A stretch of DNA of 64,000 bases from Coptis chinensis (taxonomy: Eukaryota; Streptophyta; Magnoliopsida; Ranunculales; Ranunculaceae). The notes below the pieces were generated by a model, which saw only the letters and a program-made list of their open reading frames with translations, made no database searches and was not told the DNA's origin. A program made the position numbers and the translations under genes. Location: contig CM027385.1 of NCBI GenBank assembly GCA_015680905.1, positions 77,211,501 to 77,275,500 on the forward strand. The letters run 5' to 3'. Below are positions 50,301 to 62,579 of this stretch, in pieces (within the stretch, counting starts at the first letter, position 1; the number at the start of each line of letters is the position of its first letter).

Positions 50301-51640
50301 ATTCTGGCCGAATCCGTGGCCCCGGCCGCACCACCATCGAATCCGCCCCGTGCTAGCACCATCTTCCGCGAGCATGTCGAGCTACTTTTCGCGGCTTCGT
50401 CCGGCGTCTGCTTTCGAGACATCAGCGTGGCCTCCTCTCCGACCTGCCCCTAGCACGGCGATCAAAACCAGCGGCTCCAACTCTCTACGGGGAGCCTCGA
50501 TCGAACCCATTCGGGCCGACGCCCGATCCTCCGGCTCTGCGGTTCCCCTAACGGGGCGCCTTGCGCTCCCCACCCAGCTGCCTCTCCTCGTGTTATCGGA
50601 TCACTTATGCGGCTTCTCCATCACCCTCGCCGTTCGACTTAGAGCCAGCTCCTTTTGCACCTTCCTCTTCTCGGATCGCGGCCCTCCCTTTTCCTCAAAG
50701 AAATGAGCAACCTCGGGCAACCCGCTTGTTTTTCAGCCGCGAGTCGGCCGGCGAATCTTTCTATCTCCCCGCGATCGGTTCGCGCTTCCGCGAAAACTCT
50801 GCGGCCAAAGCAAAACAAAGACACACATTAGAAGCGGCTATCAAAGCGTTAGAAAAATAACAACGAGAAAAGTGTTCCTACCCACGGATATGTTACAAAT
50901 CCTAGTTAGCGGTATACACCCGCTCACCGCGGTAATTGCCAACTAGCAACAACGGTCTCTTAGTCCAGGCCTCATTGCTTACTCCATCGATCCGCGGCCG
51001 AAGCGCGTCGTCATGGTTTGCAAGCTAAAGTTCATGTTCCCGATCGGCGTATCACATAGTGCTCCACTATATCCGATACCCTATGTCATATTCCCCACTC
51101 GCGTTCAGGTGGTCGAACACCTTAAATAATCGCCGGTGTTTACCCACCAAACCGAGCGAGGGGAGACTTCCAACAAAGCGCCAAAAGTCGCGATACCGGT
51201 TTGAACGGTATGTGCATCTGCGCTCTCGGTAACCCTCACAGATTATAACTCCACCGTTCGGCGGGTTATACTCCTCACTCTGAACATTTTCACTTTCGAT
51301 CGTTGGCTCATATATCTCGGTCGGGGACATTAATCCCATCTGCGGCTGCCCTCATTTCGGGGAAAGAGTTAGCGACCGCGACGGTTCACACTTCTAGGGG
51401 CACATCGGCGATGCCGACCTCTCCCCTCGACGGCGTCTTGCGGCCCGCGTCATCTCGACCGAGATCGGGCATTACCCCTCCTCTATCCTATCTTCTTCTT
51501 CTAACTCAACCCCCACGCCGACACTTCGCGATTCTTCATCCTCGTATTACTCTCCCAACTCAAAGATATCTCGGACCTCCTCCGACCGAGTATCATCGAA
51601 TCGGACATTCTAACAACCCTTTTCTATCAAATATTCAGTT
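47400..51640 (-). other. Antisense coding-like region of the LTR element
   Basis: The clearest part is a minus-strand frame of 136 codons at 49,570-49,980. It has a long heptad-like coiled coil (SDREMVLKLGEELKN, MEHEELEDLKRAHEAL, DTEAEELRQKLEGVK). Another minus frame at 51,067-51,339 (YRDFWRFVG) may be an upstream part of the same protein, and a basic Pro/Ala-rich linker lies between. Such antisense ORFs near the 3' LTR are reported for Tat-type elements. It is broken by frame changes here. Confidence 0.5.
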
Positions 51641-52142
51641 CTAAACCCTATAGCCTTACAATAACCTACTTACTTAAAATAACGAGCGGACGAGAGAGGA
51701 AAAAGCAAATGGAAATGGGAAAGATAACGCAGAATAGGGAGCACTCACGGGAAACCCTAGGCGCGTTTTTGCGGAAGAAGAAAAACACGAAGTAACTTTT
51801 TTCATTATTCCAAATCTGATTTTGTATAAACCGCCCGTTCGGTTACCAAGGAGTAATCATTACAGCCCTACGCTATAGCCCGCGTTCCGTGTTCCAAGGC
51901 AATCGTCGCTTTCGGCCGATTCCGCATATAAGCGGCGACCGTTTTCTTCTTCAAACTCTTCTCACGATTACATCGCGTGCGTAAGTTAAAACTACCTTTT
52001 CCGCCAATTCACGAGGCCACAACATTCAAAGTGGCTCTCTACCGGTCGGTTCATCCACTTTCTTGTTAAGCTCCGCTCCACCACACTCGTCCGACTCTTT
52101 CTCCGGTCGGCGTTTCCCCACCAACGCCCTCTACCGAGGGGG

Positions 52143-52686
52143 TGTAGGGGGAGGCGATATCCTCATAGGGCATCGCTTTTCGCGAGGAGCATAAAGCGGC
52201 CCGAAGATATCGACCTCCAAGACGGACGAGAACGGCGCCCTCGCGGACCTGCGTGTCGCGCGGCATAGATGAATCAAGGCGACCTCCAAGACCGACTGCG
52301 GCGCAGCTTCGAGTAGGTGGTGCGAACGGAGATATCTCGATCTGAACACCATGAAATCTGAGCGCAGCGAATAGAAACCGCCCCACCTTGGGTAATGATT
52401 GCCAAAATCTTAGTGGTAATCTCAACACGGGAAATAGGGACTACCGCATCTACCCCCAATCATAACGGATCCAATTCAACACTCATCCGCGATCTCCACC
52501 CTACATTTGTACAAAAGAATACCGCGTGTCGGAAGGATCTCCTCTCTCAAAACTCTATAAATACCACCCTCTTTGGAACTTCGTCGGACCTGATTCTTCT
52601 CTCCCGGAAAAAGGAAAAAGCGAGAGAAGATCGTGGCGGTTAAGCTCCACAAATGACCTCGGTCACATCAAAATCCTAACCCTTCC
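52143..52686 (+). repeat. 3' LTR, truncated at its 3' end
   Basis: Matches the 5' LTR from TGTAGGGG to CCTAACCCTTCC, where the two diverge. The last roughly 40 bp of the LTR, present at 40,545-40,584, are missing here and replaced by TTGCAAATGTAAGCCCC. Confidence 0.85.
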
Positions 52687-52945
52687 TTGCAAATGTAAGC
52701 CCCAATTTTTTTTTTTTTGACTTTGACCATCACACCGTGCCAGTGGTACTGTCGCGCGCCATTGCTAATGTCGCGTGAGTTATTTGTTTTTACTTTTTCA
52801 ATTTGGTGCGACAGTGAGAATGTCACATGAGTTTTTTTTTTTCAACTTGGGGCGACAGTATCAATGTCGCGCAAGGTAGCCATATTCCAAATTTGCGAAT
52901 GATATTTGTGACCACTTAAAGTTGGTCAAAATTTGCAACCAATTT
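52687..52945. repeat. Short repeat with GCGACA/TGTCGC hairpins
   Basis: Three successive hairpin-like words: CTGTCGCGCGCC...AATGTCGCG (about 52,749), GCGACAGTGAGAATGTCAC (about 52,812) and GCGACAGTATCAATGTCGCG (about 52,852). They lie between T-rich flanks with TTGCAAAT on the left and the inverse-like ATTTGCAA on the right. It begins where the 3' LTR is cut. Confidence 0.45.
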
Positions 52946-53671
52946 CTCTAAATTTCTCCTTCAAATTTGAAGGAAATACTACCACCACCTAGAGATGCTC
53001 TAAGGATCTCCAATACTTGGAGAGAAGCTAATGCATCAACTGACACAACAGTAAATTATTTTTTTTTGCTAAAGGGTAATTGATTAACTTAAAAGAATAA
53101 ATGTTACAAGGAGAAAGAATAAGAGCATTATGAAATGACTAAGAAGGATAAATTATATGTGTACCCTTCTCAATACATTAGATCTTAGTGAATAAATCTA
53201 AAGTACGTAGTGTAATGGTTCTCAAGATGTCTCATGAATGGAGGTCGAGTCTGCCACCATACATTTTGTCCTTTAGTTAATCTTGCTCCATGTTGCTTGC
53301 GATTGTAGTGTTTGCCATCGTGCCCTTACTCTCCAGTGCAGGTTACCTTTCTGAAAAGCTTGGACTACTTCAGAAGAATCAGATAGCAACAAATTATGCA
53401 TTTACAGTGACTAGTAATATGGCTTTCTTGTTTGAAGGGAGACCCAACTGGGTCACCAAATGGGAAATGGCTTTTATGCCAATCTATAGATTTGTAAACT
53501 AACCCAGGGGTGTTGTGCATATGATTGGTAAATGTATATAAGACCTACCTAGTAGAGAAGATATGTTATTTACAATGATGCAGTCCTCCCCTTCAACCAA
53601 CTTGATGTAATGTACTTACGTATATTTCAACATATTAATATAATCTGCCCACTTAGCAAAAAAAAGTGTTA
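52946..53671. other. No recognised gene
   Basis: A 70-codon plus-strand frame at 53,290-53,502 has a hydrophobic N-terminus, but I recognise no family and see no flanking exons. It could be a gene relic. Confidence 0.3.
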
Positions 53672-54111
53672 GTGGGTGTTTGGTTCTCATTTTTTTCAAA
53701 AAAGTATTTTTTCTTAAAAAACACTTTTATGAAAAAGTATTTATTCTAAAAACAGTTTTTCAATAAACATGTTTGGTTGTGACTTTTCTTAAAAGCTATT
53801 TTATCAAATCAGATTTCACACTATGTTTCTATATATTTTGGCATATCCAAGATAAATCATTAAAGTCTAAAACATCCGGGAGTTCATTTGCCTTTAGCTC
53901 CAAAAGTGTTTCCTTCAAAAAAAATAGTTTTTTAACTTAAAAACAAGTTTTACCTAATTATCATAAAACAAGTTTTGGGACCAAAAAGTGTTTTTTGGAT
54001 GAAAAACTATTTTCTTTTTAAATAGAAACCAAACACATTTATTTTTTCAAAAAATGTTTTTTCACTAATAAACACTTTTTAGCAATAAATAAATAGGATC
54101 CAAACACCCCC
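53672..54111. mobile_element. Tourist-like MITE, copy B
   Basis: Ends GTGGGTGTTTGG and CCAAACACCCCC, flanked by TTA at 53,669-53,671 and 54,112-54,114. It is 440 bp and corresponds along its length, in inverted orientation, to the element at 10,593-11,017. Confidence 0.85.
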
Positions 54112-54272
54112 TTATGTTCCCCAATTTAAGTAAGTTTTCTTTTATTTAGTTTGCAGTTTGCTAAGCTATTCTAATATTGTGTTCCATATATAATCTATTC
54201 CCGTATGTAGTATGTAGTATGCTTAGTTTACTCTTCGCCAATTAAAATACACACTTTTCTTTTAGAGTCCTA

Positions 54273-55123
54273 TTATTGACGGAATCCATATTGTGTTGGG
54301 CAGACCCCAAAAAAAACAATTATTATAAGTGTGTCATTGGTCCCAAAAAGTCCAAAAAAAAGTAAATATTACAAGTGTGTCATTGGTCTCAAAAAGTTGA
54401 ATTCAAAACCCCAAGTTTAAACGACCCGGCTAGGTCGTTCATTGTGCAAACCCAACGATATGGCCACATCGTTTGGGACCGTTTGGACTAAGTCCAAACG
54501 ATGTGGCCACACCGTTAGGATTTGAACTTTGAAAAAATATAAAGTTCTGTTTCTTGGCCTCTTGACCGGTGTGGCCACACCGTTTGGACTAAATCCCAAA
54601 CGACTTGGCCACATCGTTTGAGACTTAGTCCAAACGATGTGGCCACACCGGCCAAGAGGCAAAAAACGAAACTTTTATATTTTTTTCAAAGTTCAAATCC
54701 CAAACAATCTCAAATGGTGTCGCCACACCGTTTGGACTAAGTTCTCAACGATATGGCCACACCGTTTGGGATTTGAACTTTGAAAAAATATAAAGTTCTG
54801 TTTCTTGGCCTCTTGACCGGTGTGGCCACACCATTTGGACTAAGTCTCAAACGGTGTGGCCACATCGTTTGGACTAAGTCCCCAACAATGTGGCCACACC
54901 GTTGGGTTTGCACAATGAACGACCTAGCCGAGTTGTTTAAGCTCAGGGTTTTCGAATTCAACTTTTTGAGACCAATGGCACATTTGTAATATTTGTGTTT
55001 TTTTTACTTTTTGGGACTAATGGTACACTTGTAATATTTGTTTTTTTTTTTTACTTTTTAGGACCAATGACACACTTGTAATAATTGTTTTTTTATTTTG
55101 TCTGCCCAACACTCTGTCAATAA
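54273..55123. mobile_element. Inverted-repeat element carrying ten GTGTGGCCACAC-type palindromes
   Basis: Left TTATTGAC...GTGTTGGGCAGAC and right GTCTGCCCAACAC...GTCAATAA form the ends. The inverted repeats extend inward about 180-200 bp, through AATATTACAAGTGTGTCATT and GACC...GGTCGTTCATTGTGCA. The centre (about 54,450-54,910) holds ten copies of a 16-18-bp palindrome of the form ACGATGTGGCCACACCGT, separated by phrases such as TTTGGACTAAGTC. Minus-strand open frames through it simply repeat the motif and are not genes. I found no clear target duplication. Confidence 0.75.
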
Positions 55124-55560
55124 CAAATACCTTCTTTTATGGCTAACAAAGTTTAAGTATGAAGTAAGCCAGGATGAGATCAAATGGATTTGAAGACTTA
55201 CAAGGCTTCACCCCAAAATTTCGCACGATATTATTGCAATGGCATGGCCAGGTAGATACATACACTTGGGTAACTGAAGAATGTTACCGAAAAAAACGAA
55301 AAGCCTAACTGAAGAATGCAGGGTTAGGGGATAAAGAACCCTTGCCATTTTCTTAACATTAAGAAGCTAGTGGAAGAGTTACACAAGCCAAACATACAGA
55401 TCGAGTTCATGGGCATAACACGTGCCGAAAACACAGTTGGTTGCACCCATAACCACATAAACCAATTTTGCAAAAAAAGAAAGTAGGGTAGCTAGGATAA
55501 CTAGGATAGCCAGTGATAATACATGACAAAGAATAGAACATAAAATTATTGATCAACTTC

Positions 55561-58212
55561 TTAATATTTGCCACGAACTCTTGGAGATGTGCGGAGGTTG
55601 AGAGGACCATCAATGTGAAGAGTGATCATGGTTTTGTAGTTGACCGGTTTCTTCTTATCCCATAGCTCGAAAGCAAAGAAGTGTAACAAGACGGAAGTGA
55701 ACACCTTCATTTGCGAGAAAGCAAATTCTTTCCCAGCACAAATTCGCGGCCCAGCCTAAGAAGCAAGAAATAACGTGAATTTAGTTGTATTCGGCTATTT
55801 GCTCCCACAAATTAAAAAAGAAAAAGAAAATGAAGAGATTGTTTGTAATTGGTCTAAAAAATCACAATTGCATGGGTAAGAGTAAGAGTTTTTCGTTTAA
55901 GAGGTGTGAGAGGTCCAAATTAGTACCAATGGCAAAGTTTGTTTAATAAAATTTATTACCTGGAAGGCTGGGAACTTGAAAGGGCTCTCCATGCGGCACC
56001 TGCCATCTTCGTCGATCCACCTCTCTGGACGATATTCTTCTGCATCCTCACCCCAAATATATTTCATTCGTCCCATGGCATAAGGCTGATATGATACCAA
56101 ATCACCTTTCTTCACGCTAAATCCATCTGGCAAGGTATCATCTCCAAAGCAATATTTGGCATTCTGCATACAACCAAGAGCAGGGCCAATATTTTAATAA
56201 TCAGCACATGTAAACACAAATAGCTTGGGAGTAATAAAAGTGTCTCTGTGCATGCAAGGTTAGATAAATGAATAGATCTATCAGTAAATTTACCACAGGA
56301 ACTGGAGGGTGGAGTCTAAGAGCCTCAGATAGAGCAGCATGAAGATATTGCATCTTGTCAAGAACACGAGTGTCAGTCACCTTTTCTAAGAACTCGGTAA
56401 CGGTTGCAGTTTCCTTTAGCTGGACTGCCTCCTTAATATCTTGTACAACCTTTTCTTGCAAGTGGGGAAGTGTGCACATTCTGTACATGAACCATGACAT
56501 AGTGGAAGCATTTGTATCCCTTCCAGCATGTAAGAAATTGGAACATATGTCCTTCAAGTACCTCGGATCTTTATCACTTAAATCTAGAAACCTTGACAGC
56601 AGGTCTCCCTTCTTCTTCTGTAATACCAAAGTGATTATATATACGAAAGTGTTTGATTAGCTCACGGATGGTTTTAGACTTTTAGTACTGTAAGATGAAA
56701 ATAATTTAGAGAGACTCACAGAAGAATCATAATCTGGATTTGCGGCTCTTTCAACCTTTGCCCGAATTAGCTTGTACATGAAATCGTCAACAACTTTGAG
56801 ATGTTTCCTTAGTTTTGCTTCAAACCCAACGTTAAAGAACCTCTTGATCTTCCAGAATATGTCAAGGTAGCGCAACAGGATCAAGGAGCTTACTTCATCG
56901 AATGAAACACAAAATCGTGATCCTTCTTTTGCTCCATAAATGCTATCGAGTTCTACGCCAAACCCAACTTCAAACATGGTGGCTAAGGTCCTTTTTCCAA
57001 GCAAGTCCTACATAAGCAGAAATTTGAAAAAAAAAACGAGCTTATTAGTTTGGTAAGGACGAAGTCTAGTGGGAAATAGAATCCCATCTATATGCATTAT
57101 TAATAATGACGTATATACAAATTACATTCAAATGTCGCAGAAATTTGTGGGCGAATTGAATGCGACTGACTGAACTTCAATACTTACTTGCATATCAACG
57201 GGTATGTTTTTAGTTATGGAGTCCGAAACAAATGCAGCGAGTTTTGCAGCATCTCGTCGGAAGACTGCCATGCTAAAATCCCTTAAATTTTTCGAGGAGA
57301 ATTCATGAGTAAATGCCGTTCTTTGATATTTCCACTTTTCACCATCTATATTGACAATCCCATCGCCCATCATATCTTCCATAACGTTGTGGAAATACCC
57401 TCCCTGAGAAAAAAGCTCTTCAGAATAAGTCCATACTAAACACAGTAAAAGTTTGTGAAGATATATCATAACTACATGCACATTGTCTTTGATGGATAAT
57501 ATACTTAAATTCATACCGACTCCGTTTTAAATACAGTTGGTTATATTGGAAGAGTTATAGGCACAAAAAGGAAAGGGAGAGAGACAGGGTCGTCGTTTTA
57601 CTCTGTATGCCTAAAAATGAAACTCACTAACACGTACTACTGGCCTACTAGCTACTAGGTAGTTTACGAACTATAATATACTAAGATTCGAGCATTGCAT
57701 TGGTATGTTCAGTCTCAGCTCATATTGCAATTCAAATTAGCTTGAGTTAGCTAAGAAGCCCAATTAGCTCAATGGTTACGTAACTAAGAAAATGTTCATA
57801 CTTCATACAGTCATACAGAAGATATCTAGAGCTACTTGAATGCATGATATCTTGATGACTTGATGAGTAGTGACTGGTGCATTAGTATCTGCATACATTA
57901 GATGCTTACCTTGCCATAGTTTGGGAAATTTGATTTGAGGATGTGTTCAACAACCGCAGGATCAGAACTGAATACTTCACTGCGGAAAGGGCCGAGCATC
58001 CTGTAAGTCTTGTACTTGCGAGAAAGGTCGGTCATGTAATCGTGAGCATTGTTGAAGTTGTAAAGTAGACTTAACACGGTACCAGCAACAGGGTAGTACT
58101 TCTTCCTATCAAACAGTTTCCTAATGACAAATGTGACGGTTATCAGAACAAGCAATGCAGCTATGGCAGTGGGCAGGGTGGGTAAGGTGCTAAGTGATTC
58201 CATTATTGCCAT
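55561..58212 (-). CDS. CYP704: Cytochrome P450, CYP704 family (probable fatty-acid omega-hydroxylase), 6 exons
   Basis: Exons: 57910-58212, 57188-57403, 56720-57007, 56294-56617, 55960-56163, 55561-55755. All introns are GT-AG and phase 0, giving 509 aa, full length for the family. Features: N-terminal membrane anchor (about residues 12-30), the I-helix motif AGRDTNAS (300-307, with Asn305 where Thr is usual), ExxR as EALR (367-370), PERW (423-426) and the heme loop FQAGPRICAG with Cys451. CYP704 enzymes sit in the ER and hydroxylate long-chain fatty acids, some feeding cutin or sporopollenin. The assignment rests on overall resemblance to CYP704C-type sequences and the exact substrate is unknown. 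No damage is visible. A TATA box lies about 60 bp upstream of the ATG. Confidence 0.9.
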
Positions 58213-58267
58213 GTTGCGTGAATTGTGAAGGTCTGCTCAGCGCTTCAAGTGCATCTATGAGGGCGTA

Positions 58268-58274
58268 TTATATA
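58268..58274 (-). promoter_or_regulatory. TATA box of the CYP704 gene
   Basis: On the minus strand the sequence CTCTATATAATACGCCC lies about 56-62 bp upstream of the P450 ATG at 58,212. That fits a transcription start roughly 30 bp upstream of the ATG. No other candidate is as well placed. Confidence 0.65.
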
Positions 58275-58334
58275 GAGTGCATGGCGAAGGTACCCACACC
58301 ATTCTAGCTAATGATATCTTAGTTTAAGAGAGAA

Positions 58335-58760
58335 ACCAAGAAAACACAAAATTTTTGAACCAAACCAAACACCAAACCAAAAAAAACACCAACCAACTTC
58401 AGGAGAAACATTAAATATTCGACATCAAATGACGCAGTTTTGGATAAACCGCGTCATATAGTCCACGCAGCTTTCTCAAAACCACGCCACTAAAGCCCAT
58501 CTTAAAAGCCCAAGCCCACACGGTTTTCCAGAAAACGCGCGATGTGTCTCACATCAACTTTCTTTTTTCTTCTCTTTCCAAATCTCTCGTGCGGTTTTCG
58601 CAAAACCGCGCCATAGAAACCCACTGTCTAGCCCAAGTCTATACGGTGTTCGAAAAACCGCGCGGTTTGAGATTTGATACAGCACCAAACCAAACACCAA
58701 ATTTTTGCCAATTTGGTGTTTCGGTTTAATGTTTTTTTAGTGTTTTCATCAACATGTGTT
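58335..58760. repeat. Repeat with five GCGGTTTT/AAAACCGC hairpins upstream of the P450
   Basis: Outer parts are rich in ACCAAACCAAACACC on the left and, inverted, GGTGTTTCGGTTTAATG on the right. Inside are five imperfect hairpins of the type GCGGTTTTCGCAAAACCGCG, at about 58,432, 58,470, 58,520, 58,590 and 58,642. Probably a non-autonomous transposon; exact ends were not resolved. Confidence 0.45.
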
Positions 58761-59234
58761 TCTTCTTAAAATGAAAAAACACTAAATTTCATATTATAGA
58801 TAGATTCACAAGTATAAGAGCATCTTTAGTTGAAATACTATTCTAGTATCAAACACTAAATTTCATGGGACGATGGGAAAACTTAACCACTAGCGGCGAT
58901 CTCTACTGGCATGGGGGCAATTCAAAACCCAGTAAAAGTGACGGGTGTTGTCACGAAATTCCGACCCTGCATTATTGATTCTACCTCAATAATGCGTAGC
59001 AATAATATTTTAAAGATGCCGAATTAGGCATAGTTTTAAATTAATGATTGACCCCAGTTTAAGGTAATGACAAAGTAAGATGGGGAAGGAAGGAGCCATG
59101 ATTTTGATTTCCGAGCCTCCGAGGCCACAACATCTCTTTCCATCTATCTCACAAGTGAGAGGTAGGAATAAAAAAATATAATACAAACAAATGTGTTAGA
59201 TAGAAAAGGGAATCACTCACACTCACTAGTATTC

Positions 59235-59675
59235 GAAAAACGACTAAAAAGATATTAAACTTTATCCCTTTTGATAGTTTGGGGACCAAATTTTTTTTTT
59301 CTGACAATTTGGAGACCAAACTGTTTGATTTTTGCAATGTAGGAACTTCCGTCAAATTTCTCTAACACCGTTTATAATTTGTATTAATTTTCATTTTATA
59401 AATTAATACAAATGAAAATTAATTTGTAATATTGCAAAAAAAATTAATACAAATTAATATGTAATGTTGAAAAAAATTAATATAAAATTTCTAATTTGCA
59501 ATGTTGAAAATAATAATAATAATAATAAAAATTAGAAATGGTGTTAGAGAAATTTGACAGAAATTCTTACATTGCAAAAATCAAACAGTTTGGTCCCCAA
59601 ACTGTCAGGAAAAAATGTTTGGTTCCCATATTGTCAAAAGGGGTAAAATTTGATACCCTTTTTAGCCGTTTTTTC
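59235..59675. mobile_element. Foldback-type non-autonomous element
   Basis: Long inverted repeats: the left from GAAAAACGACTAAAAAG (59,235) through GTTTGGGGACCAAA, CAAACTGTTTGATTTTTGCA and TTTCTCTAACACC; the right is the inverse, ending CTTTTTAGCCGTTTTTTC (59,675). The arms are about 140 bp; the loop is an AT-rich run with an AAT microsatellite at about 59,508-59,528. No clear target duplication was found. Confidence 0.75.
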
Positions 59676-59748
59676 TATAGTAAATGTAGTCAGCTAACAA
59701 TGACTGGTCACATTCCAAAGCATGGCGCATGAGTTGCAAAATTATTAA

Positions 59749-62133
<2,385 letters not shown>

Positions 62134-62579
62134 TAAGGTCTTTCCGTAAGCAATTGTTCTTCAACCTAGCAATGGCCACGGGAATTTTTAAGTGGAGATA
62201 GTGGCGTAGCCACAGATCAAATTCTAGTTACATATATTTCAACATTTTGGTTGTTATATGTTTAATTGTTTAACTATCTATCTGCTCAATTTCATTAACT
62301 CAATTTGTTAATTAAACGCTTCTCGGAGATGCTAATGAATTATTACAACCAGTTCATAAAATCACTTTATGAGGCCCTACTTTCCCATCTATTTTTTTTG
62401 TGATGCCTAACTATTGAGGCCTACCCTTCAAGAATGCCTCAACGCTAGCTTCAGAAACGCCACACACACTAAAGCGTACGCTTCCGGTGGAAACGCCTTA
62501 CTCAATGCCTCATCTAGTTATATATCCCTTTTTCTTCCGTTTTTCGCACTAGCTTTATTATCCCATGGCGCTCCTCAAT

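Larger units (their letters stand above)
39999..52686 (+). mobile_element. Ty3/gypsy LTR retrotransposon, Tat-like, about 12.7 kb, degenerate
   Basis: Direct LTRs begin TGTAGGGG at 39,999 and 52,143. In order between them are gag, reverse transcriptase, RNase H and integrase remnants, an internal tandem array and an antisense coding-like region. A long spacer, tandem repeats and an antisense ORF between integrase and the 3' LTR are features described for the Tat lineage (Ogre/Retand type). The element is GC-richer than its surroundings and all frames are broken by short indels. The base run before the 5' LTR (GATAT) is not found after the 3' LTR. Confidence 0.85.

Noticed and set aside
54450-54910. 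Palindromic repeats resembling a CRISPR array
   Set aside because: Spacing is irregular, intervening phrases repeat, no cas genes are present and the setting is a plant repeat element.
54417-54961. Minus frames repeating CGHIVW and GVATPVKRPRN
   Set aside because: They simply translate the palindrome repeats.
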